From Desulfobacteraceae bacterium (GTDB lineage Bacteria > Desulfobacterota > Desulfobacteria > Desulfobacterales > Desulfobacteraceae): DNA of 64,000 nucleotides. Location of the stretch: positions 1 to 64,000 of the forward strand of contig JADGFI010000032.1 in assembly GCA_016743945.1 (NCBI GenBank), given 5' to 3'. A program made the position numbers and the translations under genes. Shown here piece after piece: positions 26,742 through 35,576 of the stretch. The stretch's first letter is position 1. The number at the start of each line of letters is the position of its first letter. The notes under the pieces are model-generated. The model did not search any database. It had not been told where the DNA came from and saw only the letters and a list, made by a program, of their open reading frames with translations.

Positions 26742-27656
26742 CTAATTTCTTGGGTGAAATTTTTGATGCATTTTTATCAGGTATTCCCGTGAAATATGGG
26801 TATAGATCTGGGTGGTGGAAATATCTGAGTGGCCCAGCATGGTCTGGACGGATCTGAGGTCTGCCCCGCCTTCCAGCAGATGGGTGGCAAAGGAGTGACG
26901 AAGTGTATGAGGGGTGACATTTTTGGAAATCCCGGCCAGGCTCGCATTTTTTTTAATGATTTTCCAAAATGCCTGGCGGGTCATGGGGTTCCCCGCCCTG
27001 GCAATAAAGAGGTATTGGCTTGGGATGTTTTTTAAAACCAGAGGGCGCGTGTCAATCCATTCCCGGGTGATGGATTTGGCTTTGCTGCCAATGGGAACAA
27101 TTCTTTCCTTGGACCCTTTTCCCATGACCCGTAAGAGACCTGCATCAAGGTTTACATCCTGGAGTTTAAGAAAAATTAATTCAGACACCCTGAGGCCTGC
27201 GCCGTACATGATTTCCATCATGGCAAGGTTCCTAAGTCCCTTGGATGTGCTCGGGTCTTCGATTGCCAACAGTGTTTCAACCTCTGCAATGGACATGATT
27301 TTAGGAAGTGCCTGGCCAATTTTGGGGATATCCACCTCTTTTACAGGATTGGTCGTCAGGTGCTTTTCACTGATAAGATATTTATAAAATCCCCGGATGG
27401 TTATCAGGTGTCTGGCCCGAGATTTTGACGACAGACCTTTTTTGGCCAGGTGGATAAGCCAGGCCAAAATGACAGTGGTATCAGCCTGGGCCATGTCGAC
27501 AATTTGATTTTTTTCAAGGAAATCACCATAACCTGCCAGGTCGGTTGAATAAGACACAATGCTGTTGTGGGACAGACCTTTTTCAATCATTAGAAAATCA
27601 ATATAGTGTTCGATTAAATCATCCATTAAATCATTCATGGCGCTTGCAATTTTCAT
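26742..27656 (-). CDS. xerD: Tyrosine recombinase XerD-like
   Basis: This 304-residue tyrosine recombinase is of the XerC/XerD type that resolves chromosome dimers at dif. The N-terminal SAM-like core-binding domain covers about 10-100. The catalytic domain carries R156 (GLRVSEL), K180 (MGKGSKER), H250 and R253 (HTLRHSFATHL), H276 (LGHSDI) and nucleophile Y285 (IYTH). All catalytic residues are present. The length and the lack of integrase extras argue for the housekeeping recombinase and not a phage integrase. Which of XerC or XerD it is cannot be settled from one protein. The ATG overlaps the stop of the upstream formylglycine-type gene by 4 bp (ATGA), so translation is coupled. Confidence 0.9.
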   Translation of the reverse strand: MKIASAMNDLMDDLIEHYIDFLMIEKGLSHNSIVSYSTDLAGYGDFLEKNQIVDMAQADTTVILAWLIHLAKKGLSSKSRARHLITIRGFYKYLISEKHLTTNPVKEVDIPKIGQALPKIMSIAEVETLLAIEDPSTSKGLRNLAMMEIMYGAGLRVSELIFLKLQDVNLDAGLLRVMGKGSKERIVPIGSKAKSITREWIDTRPLVLKNIPSQYLFIARAGNPMTRQAFWKIIKKNASLAGISKNVTPHTLRHSFATHLLEGGADLRSVQTMLGHSDISTTQIYTHISREYLIKMHQKFHPRN

Positions 27657-29299
27657 AGGAAGATTTCAGATATGCATCTGAAACCAATGGTGTTAGCGGA
27701 AAATTGGTTTTTAAACAATGCCCGGGAACTGATGGTGACAGTGGGCAGTGCATTCCATGCGCCTCCCTTTGCAATACAGTACAGGGTGTCGGTTTTTGTC
27801 TTAAACGGGGGCTTTTCCATATCAGCGGTCCATTCCATGACATTGCCCAGCATATCCACGATTTTGAATTTATTGGCGTCATCGTCATATTCATCCACAG
27901 GACAGGTATCACAGATCCCGCTTTGCTCGATGTTGAGGGCTGTTGGTTTGAATTGGTCTCCCCAGGGATATTTATATCCCAAATCGGTTCTGGCGGCAGA
28001 TTCCCATTCCGCTTCAGTGGGGATCCGTCTGCCGATCCAGGCGGCATAGGCAAGGGCATCCTCTACGCTGACCTGAACCACCGGGTGGTTTCGCTTCCCG
28101 TGGAGGGTGGATCCAGGGCCTGATGGTTGGTGCCAGCAAGCATCTGTTACATTTTCAGATCCTGCACTCTTACGCCAGGAAGCTGTCTTGCCATTTTTTT
28201 TGTAGCGGGCATGGTAAATGATACCGAACCCTTTTTTTTCTGCCGTGGTGACATAGCCGGTCTGATCAATGAAGATTTCAAAAAGAGAATTGGTGACCGG
28301 ATACCTGCCGATGTGGACTTTCGGCATTTCAAATTGTTGGAGTTCCAGGCTGGTTTTGAGATTTTTTTGGGTTCCAATGGTATAGTTCCCCTTGGGAACG
28401 GTTATATAGACATTAAATTTTTTTTCTCTTTCCCCAAGGGTGTCATCAAAGTGTTCCGCAAGCTTTCGTTGCTCTCTGAATTCGTCAAGGGCTGCAAGTT
28501 CCTCTTTATCAAGCCCATCGACTACTTCAAGATCGTCCCCTTCCTCCAACTCGATTTCTTCAAGTTCCTCATCCTCGTCGAGTTCAATCTTTTCGGCGTC
28601 CAGATCGTCCTCGTCAATGATTTCGGTGTCTTCGTCGAGTTCTTCGATCTCTTCAAGTTCCTCATCCTCGTCGAGTTCAATCTTTTCGGCGTCCAGATCG
28701 TCCTCGTCAATGATTTCGGTGTCTTCGTCGAGTTCCTCTAGGATGTCATCTTCAAGTTCTTCATCCTCCAGAACTTCATGGGTAAGCTTGTTGAGGATTT
28801 TTTTAATTTCTTTGAGAATATCTATGGAGTCATTGTCTGCCGTGTCAATTTGAAGTGTTTCAAGAAAATCTGTGACAGCTTTGAGAATCCCTGTGGCCTG
28901 TTCAAGGTCAATGTCACCGGTTTTTACCGCATTTGTAAAGCTGTTTAAAAGGTCGCTTTTTGCCGCTTCCGACATATCAAAAATATTGGCATCGGTAATA
29001 ATGATGTTTTCCGGATTCAGGTCTTTTTTTGACAGTTTTTTCAGGTCTGAGTTGATGGAGGATTTAAGACTGAAAAAATTTCTTCTTTTTGATTTGATTT
29101 TAGATAAATCGTTTCCCACATCCCAAATTTTTTTTATCAGGGTATCTGTGTCAATGAAGTTGAGTGTCTTGATCGCATCGTTTGAATCATAGAACGCTTG
29201 AATGGCTAAAAGCGCTTTTTGTTTTACTGAGCCTGGTCGGTATCTCAGGTTTTCAATTGTCTGCTCAATGCCTTCAAGTGAGATGGCTATATTGGCCAA
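27653..29299 (-). CDS. Formylglycine-generating-enzyme-fold (SUMF1) protein with long acidic repeat region
   Basis: The C-terminal ~230 residues are an FGE-sulfatase (SUMF1) domain, with signature segments GRYPVTNSLF, HPVVQVSVEDALAYAAWIG, RIPTEAEWESAAR, YPWGD, DMLGNVMEWT and a GGAWN / IGFRC end. In most bacterial members this fold is a binding or enzymatic module; the FGE copper Cys pair cannot be confirmed. The N-terminal half is helical, followed by a highly acidic Asp/Glu region containing a 31-residue repeat. The longest frame starts at ATG 29341, but a TTG at 29299 has AAAGGAG about 10 nt upstream and is preferred (~548 aa). No signal peptide is seen, so it is probably cytoplasmic. It is divergent from the ParA operon and overlaps xerD by 4 bp. 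Confidence 0.8.
   Translation of the reverse strand: MANIAISLEGIEQTIENLRYRPGSVKQKALLAIQAFYDSNDAIKTLNFIDTDTLIKKIWDVGNDLSKIKSKRRNFFSLKSSINSDLKKLSKKDLNPENIIITDANIFDMSEAAKSDLLNSFTNAVKTGDIDLEQATGILKAVTDFLETLQIDTADNDSIDILKEIKKILNKLTHEVLEDEELEDDILEELDEDTEIIDEDDLDAEKIELDEDEELEEIEELDEDTEIIDEDDLDAEKIELDEDEELEEIELEEGDDLEVVDGLDKEELAALDEFREQRKLAEHFDDTLGEREKKFNVYITVPKGNYTIGTQKNLKTSLELQQFEMPKVHIGRYPVTNSLFEIFIDQTGYVTTAEKKGFGIIYHARYKKNGKTASWRKSAGSENVTDACWHQPSGPGSTLHGKRNHPVVQVSVEDALAYAAWIGRRIPTEAEWESAARTDLGYKYPWGDQFKPTALNIEQSGICDTCPVDEYDDDANKFKIVDMLGNVMEWTADMEKPPFKTKTDTLYCIAKGGAWNALPTVTISSRALFKNQFSANTIGFRCISEIFL
28557..28737 (-). repeat. Direct repeat (93-bp period) coding acidic region
   Basis: A block of about 85 bp starting near 28557 recurs near 28650 with near-perfect identity (offset 93 bp, 31 codons). 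It encodes two copies of an Asp/Glu-rich segment containing DTEIIDEDDLDAEKIELDED. The near identity at DNA level indicates a recent in-frame duplication. Confidence 0.9.
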
Positions 29300-29484
29300 G
29301 GGGTGAGGTCTCCTTTTACAAAGGTTAAATCCATTTTGCATTATGGTATATCTATTTGATTATTTCAACCGGATAGAACCAAATTTTTCGATAAATAATC
29401 CTGGCTGCCAATCGTGTAAATATACTGTAAATAGCGGTTTATGAAACTAGGGGATTGATATTTTTTTAAATTGTGCGTAAATAT

Positions 29485-30255
29485 ATGGCTATGGGTAAAG
29501 TACTTACAATTTCAGGACAGAAGGGCGGTTCCGGTAAAAGCGTTACAGCGGTGAACCTTGCCGTCTCCCTTGCAGTATACAAAAAAAAAATACTCCTTGT
29601 GGACTGTGATCCCCAGGGATCTGCCACCCAATGGTCCGGTATCAAGGCGTTGGGGTATCCATTTGATCTGGCTTCTGTTTTAAGTGGCCGTGTGACTATT
29701 ATTGAAGCTATTGTGAAGACCGAATTTAAGTGTCTGGATATATTACCCGCCGGATTTGATCTTTTCTCGGTTGCATCAAAATTGGCCAGAACGGTTTCCA
29801 ACGAAAAAATTTTACGTCTTTTTCTGGAAGATATTGAGGCTGATTACGATTATATCATCATTGATCCCCCTTCTTCATACGGATTTTTAAGTGTTGCAGC
29901 CCTGACTGCTGCCGATTGGTTGTCAATTGCCATGTGTCCCCGTTACAATAGCGTTGAAGATTTTCGTTGTCTGCTTCAATTGATAAAATATATCCGGGAC
30001 ACCCATGAAACGACTTTGAAAATAGCAAATATCTTGTTCAATCGGTGTAAAACAAATATGGAAATTAATCAATTTTTAGCAGATCAAAACCTTTTAGAAA
30101 CAAAAGACTTGGTCTGTCACACCTTTATTCCGGAAGATGAAACCGTTAAAAAGGCCATTGATAAAAAAATTCCCCTTGCACTTTATGATGTAAAAAGCCC
30201 CGCATCATCGGCATACTTGAGTTTTGCAAAGGAAATGGTATTGGGATTTAAATAA
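29485..30255 (+). CDS. ParA/Soj-family ATPase
   Basis: This ParA-type ATPase of about 256 residues has a deviant Walker A KGGSGKS preceded by TISGQ (about 10-19), DCDPQGSATQW as the switch/Walker A' segment, and IIIDPPSS as Walker B. ParA proteins position plasmids, chromosomes or large complexes using ATP-driven DNA binding. No ParB or parS-like element lies beside it, so a role in chromosome partitioning is less likely than one in positioning another cargo (inference). GTG 29473, ATG 29485 and ATG 29491 are all possible starts; none has a convincing Shine-Dalgarno. It is followed by two genes that appear co-transcribed, and is divergent from the SUMF1-type gene. Confidence 0.85.
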   Translation: MAMGKVLTISGQKGGSGKSVTAVNLAVSLAVYKKKILLVDCDPQGSATQWSGIKALGYPFDLASVLSGRVTIIEAIVKTEFKCLDILPAGFDLFSVASKLARTVSNEKILRLFLEDIEADYDYIIIDPPSSYGFLSVAALTAADWLSIAMCPRYNSVEDFRCLLQLIKYIRDTHETTLKIANILFNRCKTNMEINQFLADQNLLETKDLVCHTFIPEDETVKKAIDKKIPLALYDVKSPASSAYLSFAKEMVLGFK

Positions 30256-30269
30256 AATTGAGGTGACCT

Positions 30270-30731
30270 GTGAAGCTTACAAATCCAGAGACAATCCAGG
30301 AAAACGAAAAAGAATTCATTGACACAATAAACGCAGAACTTGATTGGGATACCATAGAAAAGTTATTGTTGGAAAAACACCAGTTTGCAATTCAGGATGA
30401 AGTTGATTACAAGGAGGGCAATCTGATTGTTCATAACAATCAAATTGCCTATAAGTTTGATTTTGAAATTAGAGTTCCCCTCTCGGTGATTTTTAACAGA
30501 CAGGGAGAATGTCTCGAAATTTCAACCGTGAGGGATGATGGGGATGATGGGGATGATGGGGATGATGGGGATGATGGGGATGATGGGGAAGTGTCTCGAT
30601 CTGAAAAAAATGATCAAACCCATGTGACAGAGCCAGATGCTCCGGCAAAGATGCTCAACAGTGATAAAGCTGGACAAATGGCATCCGATATTGCAGATAT
30701 GATTTCTGAAATTAATAATGGTGATGAATAA
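30270..30731 (+). CDS. Acidic hypothetical protein with (Asp-Asp-Gly) repeat
   Basis: The 153 residues are not recognised. The first ~90 residues look like a compact alpha/beta domain (LDWDTIEKLLLEKHQFAI, then YKFDFEIRVPLSVIF). After it comes a six-fold DDG repeat encoded by 9-bp tandem repeats (30534-30587), then a polar tail ending in a helix ADMISEINNGDE. GTG at 30270 is chosen because GAGGTGA stands 5-10 nt upstream. Its TAA overlaps the ATG of the next gene (TAATG). The tight spacing to the ParA gene and the zinc-ribbon gene implies joint function. It may be an adaptor; no function is assigned. Confidence 0.65.
   Translation: MKLTNPETIQENEKEFIDTINAELDWDTIEKLLLEKHQFAIQDEVDYKEGNLIVHNNQIAYKFDFEIRVPLSVIFNRQGECLEISTVRDDGDDGDDGDDGDDGDDGEVSRSEKNDQTHVTEPDAPAKMLNSDKAGQMASDIADMISEINNGDE
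30534..30587 (+). repeat. 9-bp tandem repeat (GATGATGGG x6)
   Basis: Six identical copies of GATGATGGG lie in frame in the acidic protein gene and encode DDG units. Identity at the DNA level suggests that the copy number varies between strains. Confidence 0.95.
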
Positions 30732-32179
30732 TGGAGAAAGATTTAAAATCGGGTAAGGAAATCAATCCTTTTTTTGTCAGCACGCAATTGGATGAAATCC
30801 TTGCCAGAGAAATTACTTCTTTTATTGATGTGGATTCAGATGCGGCAATGATTTCCTTTAATCTGGCGACCATATCATGCATCACCATTATTGTTGAGCG
30901 GGAAAGAGAAATACGGCAATATGCAGACTTTCCTCCCGAGCGATACCAACTTGAAAATTTTACCAGTGAATTGGTGGACATTGGACTTGAAAAGGATGTT
31001 TACCTTGAAACAGCCATTCGCTCTTCCCTGAAAAACGGTTATATCAGTGAGAATGAAAAGGGTGAATTCAAGGCTGAAATGCCTTCTTTTATGATGGCTG
31101 GATTTTTGGACAGCATGTTTCCGGGTATGCAGGGCATGAATTTGATTGCTTTTGTTCTTCAGATGAACGATGAGGTGATTTCCGGCCGGAAAACCCTTGA
31201 ACTTGCCAAACAAAGTTTTGAATCCACATTGAAAAGCCGTGGCGTTTCAGTGTCCCGGGATCATGCCCAAAAGCGTGCTTCTGAGATGGCTTCTGGTGTT
31301 CAAACGGTGCCTGCTCAGACAAAAGAAATTTCAGCGAAACTAAAGAAGCTAAAGAAAGAAAATATAGACCGGTTGTCAACATTGATGAAGACCCGGAAAA
31401 AAAGGTCCGATGAATATACTCAAAAGGTTCAGGTCACGGATGTATTTGATAAAGGACCTTCCAAAGAAGAAATTGCTGCACAGAAAGCTGAGATAGAAAA
31501 AACCGAAGCGCTTGCCAGAAAAGAGGCTGAACTTGCACGGCAGCTGGCTCAAAAAGATGAACAGATAAAACAAGCAGAGGAAGCAGCAAAGAAAGTCGCG
31601 CAACAGCTCAAAGAACTGGAAGAAAAAGAATTGGCCTTGAAGGCGGCCCAGGAAAAAGCAGAAGCGTTTGCAGCAAGAGAGGCGCAAATGGCTAAAAGAG
31701 AAGCTCAGCTTAAAGCCATGGAAGAACGGATCCGGCAAAAAGAAGATGAGAACGTCCGCCAGGAAAAGGAATCCAAGATCCAAGAAGACACGGCCCAGGA
31801 AACAAGCATAATATTGGAAGAGGATATTGAATCCCGGATCGCAGCATTTGAACTAGAACTTTCCATGCCTTGCCCTGTGTGTCATAAGGGCGAAATTAAG
31901 GAAAAAACAACTGAAAAAGGCAAACTGTTTTTTTCCTGCTCAAAACCAGACTGCCGGTTTGTGAGCTGGGATAAACCCTATCACTTTGAATGCCCCTTGT
32001 GTAAAAATTCTTTTTTGATTGAAACACAGACCGGGGATACAAAGGGCCTTAAGTGTCCAAGGGCAAGCTGCTCCTATACCCAGAATAACCTATTGGACCC
32101 CCAACAGAACATGGCCGTTGAAGCGGCCGGTCTTCAACCGAAAAAGAAAAGAAGGGTTGTGAGAAGAAAGAGGCGCTAA
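30731..32179 (+). CDS. Coiled-coil protein with C-terminal topoisomerase-type zinc ribbons
   Basis: This is a 482-residue protein of three parts. Residues 1-160 form an alpha-helical domain. Residues about 200-365 are a long Glu/Lys/Ala/Gln-rich coiled coil. The C-terminal ~100 residues carry two zinc ribbons of the type found at the end of DNA topoisomerase I (CPVC...CSKPDC and CPLC...CPRASC) and a very basic tail (KKKRRVVRRKRR). The tail and ribbons suggest nucleic acid binding. It is the third gene of the ParA operon (TAATG overlap upstream), and mqnE overlaps its stop in the same way. A role as DNA-bridging partner of the ParA protein is an inference; no family with known function was recognised. 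Confidence 0.7.
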   Translation: MEKDLKSGKEINPFFVSTQLDEILAREITSFIDVDSDAAMISFNLATISCITIIVEREREIRQYADFPPERYQLENFTSELVDIGLEKDVYLETAIRSSLKNGYISENEKGEFKAEMPSFMMAGFLDSMFPGMQGMNLIAFVLQMNDEVISGRKTLELAKQSFESTLKSRGVSVSRDHAQKRASEMASGVQTVPAQTKEISAKLKKLKKENIDRLSTLMKTRKKRSDEYTQKVQVTDVFDKGPSKEEIAAQKAEIEKTEALARKEAELARQLAQKDEQIKQAEEAAKKVAQQLKELEEKELALKAAQEKAEAFAAREAQMAKREAQLKAMEERIRQKEDENVRQEKESKIQEDTAQETSIILEEDIESRIAAFELELSMPCPVCHKGEIKEKTTEKGKLFFSCSKPDCRFVSWDKPYHFECPLCKNSFLIETQTGDTKGLKCPRASCSYTQNNLLDPQQNMAVEAAGLQPKKKRRVVRRKRR

Positions 32180-33276
32180 TGAAGATATCGTTTTTGGATG
32201 AACGGCTTGAGAGTATCTACGCAAAAGTCAAACAAGGCTCCCGTCTTTCAAAGGAAGATGGGATTTGTATTTATGAGACACCTGATCTTATAGGGCTTGG
32301 TATAATTGCCAATTATGTCCGTTGTAACCTGCATGGGAACAAGGCCTTTTATGTCTATAATCAACACTTGAATTATACCAATATCTGTAAGAATCGATGC
32401 CGGTTTTGTGCCTATGCCAAGGACGATGGGGAAAAAGGTTCCTATGCCTGGTCCATGGAGGAGATCGAAGAACGGCTCATGGAACGAATTGAGGAGCCTG
32501 TTGCTGAGTTGCACATTGTGGGTGGTCTCAATGAAAACCTAGGCTTTGACTATTTTATTGATCTTTTGAAAACCGTCAAAAGGGTACGGCCAAGGGCCAG
32601 CATCAAAGCATTTACCTGTGTGGAAATTGATTATTTATCCAATTTGTCAGGTCTTGCTTTAGAAGAAACAGTCAGGCAACTCAAAGAGGCAGGACTTGAA
32701 ATGATGCCCGGTGGTGGAGCAGAGGTCTTGAATACAAGGGTCCACGACGCACTTTTTCCCAAAAAAATTGGTCATGACCGCTGGCTTGAAATTGTCAGAA
32801 CCGTTCATAAAGCCGGGATAAAGACCAATGCCACCATGCTCTATGGTCATATTGAAACCCTGGAGGAACGGGTGGAGCATCTTATCACCCTGCGGGAACT
32901 CCAGGATGAAACCCATGGGTTTTCCGCCTTTATCCCCTTGGCCTTTCATTCCCAGAATACTCAGCTGTCCCATCTTCCCCCGACAACTGCCATGGATGAT
33001 TTGAAGAATGTGGCTGCTGCCCGTCTGTTGCTGGACAATTTCCCCCACATCAAAGCCTATTGGGTCATGATTGGAGAATCCCTTGCCCAGGTGGCCTTGA
33101 ATTTTGGGGCCGACGATCTGGACGGGACCATCATTGAAGAGAGGATCACCCACACGGCAGGGGCCAAATCCGCCAAGGGGTTGACCCAGGCTCAGATGGA
33201 AGGGATGATTCGTTCCGCCGGGTTTGAACCCGTCCAGAGAGATTCTTTTTATAATCGTGTTGCAAAATTAAATTGA
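32179..33276 (+). CDS. mqnE: Aminofutalosine synthase MqnE (radical SAM)
   Basis: MqnE catalyses the radical SAM step joining 3-(1-carboxyvinyloxy)benzoate with adenosine to give aminofutalosine in the futalosine route to menaquinone. The 365 residues include the cluster motif C70-x3-C74-x2-C77 (CKNRCRFC), GGLNENLGFDYF, KAFTCVEIDYL and PGGGAEVL, all typical. The start overlaps the upstream stop (TAATG). It is the first of four menaquinone genes in a row: mqnE, mqnC, deaminase, mqnA. It is easily confused with the paralogous MqnC next door; KAFTCVEI and the spacing after the Cys motif favour MqnE. Confidence 0.93.
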   Translation: MKISFLDERLESIYAKVKQGSRLSKEDGICIYETPDLIGLGIIANYVRCNLHGNKAFYVYNQHLNYTNICKNRCRFCAYAKDDGEKGSYAWSMEEIEERLMERIEEPVAELHIVGGLNENLGFDYFIDLLKTVKRVRPRASIKAFTCVEIDYLSNLSGLALEETVRQLKEAGLEMMPGGGAEVLNTRVHDALFPKKIGHDRWLEIVRTVHKAGIKTNATMLYGHIETLEERVEHLITLRELQDETHGFSAFIPLAFHSQNTQLSHLPPTTAMDDLKNVAAARLLLDNFPHIKAYWVMIGESLAQVALNFGADDLDGTIIEERITHTAGAKSAKGLTQAQMEGMIRSAGFEPVQRDSFYNRVAKLN

Positions 33277-33288
33277 ATAGAAAATGGT

Positions 33289-34356
33289 ATGCATATGAGC
33301 CACACAGATAAGATCGCCAAGATCATTGAGAAAATAGAAGAAAATCAAAGAATTGACAGCAACGAAGCACTGGATCTTTACCGGAACGCCGACCTTTTGA
33401 CCCTTGGCCGTCTTGCCAACCAAAAACGGTTTTGGCTTCACCCGGAAAAACGTGTCACCTATGTGGTGGATCGGAACATCAACTATACCAATATCTGCGT
33501 GTCCGGGTGTCGGTTTTGTGCCTTTTATCAACCCGTTGAGAAAGGGTATATTCTTTCAAAACAGGAGCTGGGCGAAAAAATCCAGGAAACCATTGATCTC
33601 GGGGGCACCCAGATTCTTCTCCAGGGTGGGATGCACCCGGATCTTGAGATTGATTTTTATGTGGACATGCTGGTTTTCATCAAGGAACGCTTTGATATTC
33701 ATATCCATGGGTTTTCTCCCCCGGAGATTGATTTTTTTGCAAAACGTTCAAATCTGTCCGTGGCAAAAACTATTTCCACCCTGAAAAAGGCTGGCCTTGA
33801 TTCCATACCCGGTGGCGGTGCTGAAATTTTAGATGATGATGTCCGGCAAAAGGTTTCTCCCAATAAATGTTTGTCAAAAGAATGGCTGGAGGTGATGCGC
33901 CAGGCCCATTTTCAGGGGATGCGATCCAGTGCCACCATGATGTTTGGCCACCTTGAACAGGATTTTCATATTATGGCCCACCTGAATAAGATCAGAATTC
34001 TCCAGGATGAAACCCATGGGTTTACCGCATTTATCCCCTGGACCTTTCAGCCCGGGAATACAAAGATCTCTGTAAAAAAGAAGACCAGCGTTGAATATCT
34101 TAAAGTTTTGGCGGTAAGCCGGATTTTTCTGGACAATATCGATAATATCCAGGCGTCATGGGTTACACAAGGGGACAAAATCGGTCAGACGGCTCTGTTT
34201 TTTGGTGCCAATGACATGGGCAGTACCATGATAGAGGAAAATGTCGTGGCATCTGCCGGTGTGAACTTCATGCTGCCGGAAGCTGAGTTGAAGCGCTTGA
34301 TCACAACGGCTGGCTTTGAGCCCAGACAACGAGACTGTTATTATAATTTTCTATGA
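33289..34356 (+). CDS. mqnC: Dehypoxanthine futalosine cyclase MqnC (radical SAM)
   Basis: MqnC cyclises dehypoxanthine futalosine to cyclic DHFL in the futalosine menaquinone pathway. The 355-residue protein has the radical SAM motif C70-x3-C74-x2-C77 (CVSGCRFC), LQGGMHPDLEIDFY, IHGFSPPEIDFFA and PGGGAEILDDDVR, which are hallmarks of this family. Two ATGs (33289 and 33295) are possible starts. It lies 12 bp after mqnE and its stop overlaps the next gene by 4 bp. MqnE and MqnC are paralogues, visible here as parallel motifs at matching positions. Confidence 0.94.
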   Translation: MHMSHTDKIAKIIEKIEENQRIDSNEALDLYRNADLLTLGRLANQKRFWLHPEKRVTYVVDRNINYTNICVSGCRFCAFYQPVEKGYILSKQELGEKIQETIDLGGTQILLQGGMHPDLEIDFYVDMLVFIKERFDIHIHGFSPPEIDFFAKRSNLSVAKTISTLKKAGLDSIPGGGAEILDDDVRQKVSPNKCLSKEWLEVMRQAHFQGMRSSATMMFGHLEQDFHIMAHLNKIRILQDETHGFTAFIPWTFQPGNTKISVKKKTSVEYLKVLAVSRIFLDNIDNIQASWVTQGDKIGQTALFFGANDMGSTMIEENVVASAGVNFMLPEAELKRLITTAGFEPRQRDCYYNFL

Positions 34357-35576
34357 ACCAGGGGTCTTCAAAGGTTCGATTTATAAATCCACCAGGGGAC
34401 ATGTCCCCGGGGGCTACCACCGTCCACCGGGCAGGGTGGGTCATCATAACCCCTTGCCAGGTGATTGAAAACGGATGTGTTGAAGTTGAAAACGGCCTGA
34501 TAAAAGATGTTTACAGGGCTTCCACCAGAAAAAACGGGGGCCAAAATATCATCGACCACGGACCAGGAGTCCTGATGCCGGCCCTGGTCAATGCCCATCT
34601 CCATCTGGAGTTGTCTGCATTGAAAAATGCGCTTTCCTTTGACAAGGGATTTGCAGTCTGGGTTCAGCAATTGTTGGAAAAAAGAGAAGCAGCAGGAGAC
34701 GCTGTTTTGGTAAGCGCTGCCCAAAGCGCTGCCAAACAGCTTGCTGATCAGGGAGTGGGCTATATCGGTGAAATCTCTACCCTGGGCCTCACCAGGACAA
34801 TTGTCCAGTCCCTGAACCTTTCCGGTGTCTGGTTCCAGGAATTTTTAGGATCTGACCGGCCGGATACTATTATTGGAAAAACAAGGATCGGGAAAACAAA
34901 TTCTCTCTCCTTTTCCCTGGCCGGCCATGCCCCCCATACAACCGATCCTCTATTGTTACAGGCAGCCAAGAACGAGACAGCTACCCGGAACCTGCCATTT
35001 TCCATCCACCTGGCCGAGTCAGATGCGGAATCGCAATTTTTATCCGGCCAAAAGGGACAATGGACAGATTTTCTGATGTCGCGGGGAATCGATACCTCCT
35101 CCTGGCCCATTGGTTCAAAAAGCCCGGTTCAATATCTGGAGGGTCTGGGCGTTTTGGGTTCGTCCACCCTTGCGGTTCATCTGCTCAATATCGAACCTAG
35201 GGATTTGGACATCCTTGTTGGAACCCAAACCCAAATATGCCTTTGTCCCCGGAGCAATTTGAATCTTCATAGACGCTTACCCGATATTGGCAAGATGCTG
35301 GAAAAAAAACTGGCCCCGGCTCTTGGGTCCGACAGTCTTGCCTCCTGTGATTCATTGAGCATTTTTGACGAGATGACATTTATACGAGGTAAATATCCGA
35401 ACATTGACCCTGCCCAGGTTTTGTCCATGGCAACTACTAACGGAGCCAGGGCCTTGGGGTTTGATCACCTTGCCGGCACCCTTGACAAAGGGAAAAAATC
35501 AGCGTTTATATATGTGGATTTAAATGTGCGCAACAAAACAGACCTTATTGAAAGGGTTACCACCCATGAAACCTAG
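34353..35576 (+). CDS. Amidohydrolase, probable aminodeoxyfutalosine deaminase
   Basis: This 407-residue metal-dependent amidohydrolase has H82 and H84 in NAHLHLELSAL, the later HLAESD segment, and LGSDSLAS, which carries the catalytic Asp. In organisms that use MqnE, a deaminase of this superfamily converts aminofutalosine to futalosine before hypoxanthine removal. The position between mqnC and mqnA, with 4-bp overlap to mqnC and overlap with mqnA, strongly suggests that role (inference from context; superfamily membership is seen in sequence). An alternative is a related chlorohydrolase or cytosine deaminase-like enzyme. Confidence 0.8.
   Translation: MNQGSSKVRFINPPGDMSPGATTVHRAGWVIITPCQVIENGCVEVENGLIKDVYRASTRKNGGQNIIDHGPGVLMPALVNAHLHLELSALKNALSFDKGFAVWVQQLLEKREAAGDAVLVSAAQSAAKQLADQGVGYIGEISTLGLTRTIVQSLNLSGVWFQEFLGSDRPDTIIGKTRIGKTNSLSFSLAGHAPHTTDPLLLQAAKNETATRNLPFSIHLAESDAESQFLSGQKGQWTDFLMSRGIDTSSWPIGSKSPVQYLEGLGVLGSSTLAVHLLNIEPRDLDILVGTQTQICLCPRSNLNLHRRLPDIGKMLEKKLAPALGSDSLASCDSLSIFDEMTFIRGKYPNIDPAQVLSMATTNGARALGFDHLAGTLDKGKKSAFIYVDLNVRNKTDLIERVTTHET

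Noticed and set aside
28440-28853. Ser-rich ORF antisense to the acidic repeat region
   Set aside because: It is the complementary frame of an Asp/Glu-rich repeat, which always reads as poly-Ser; there is no RBS.
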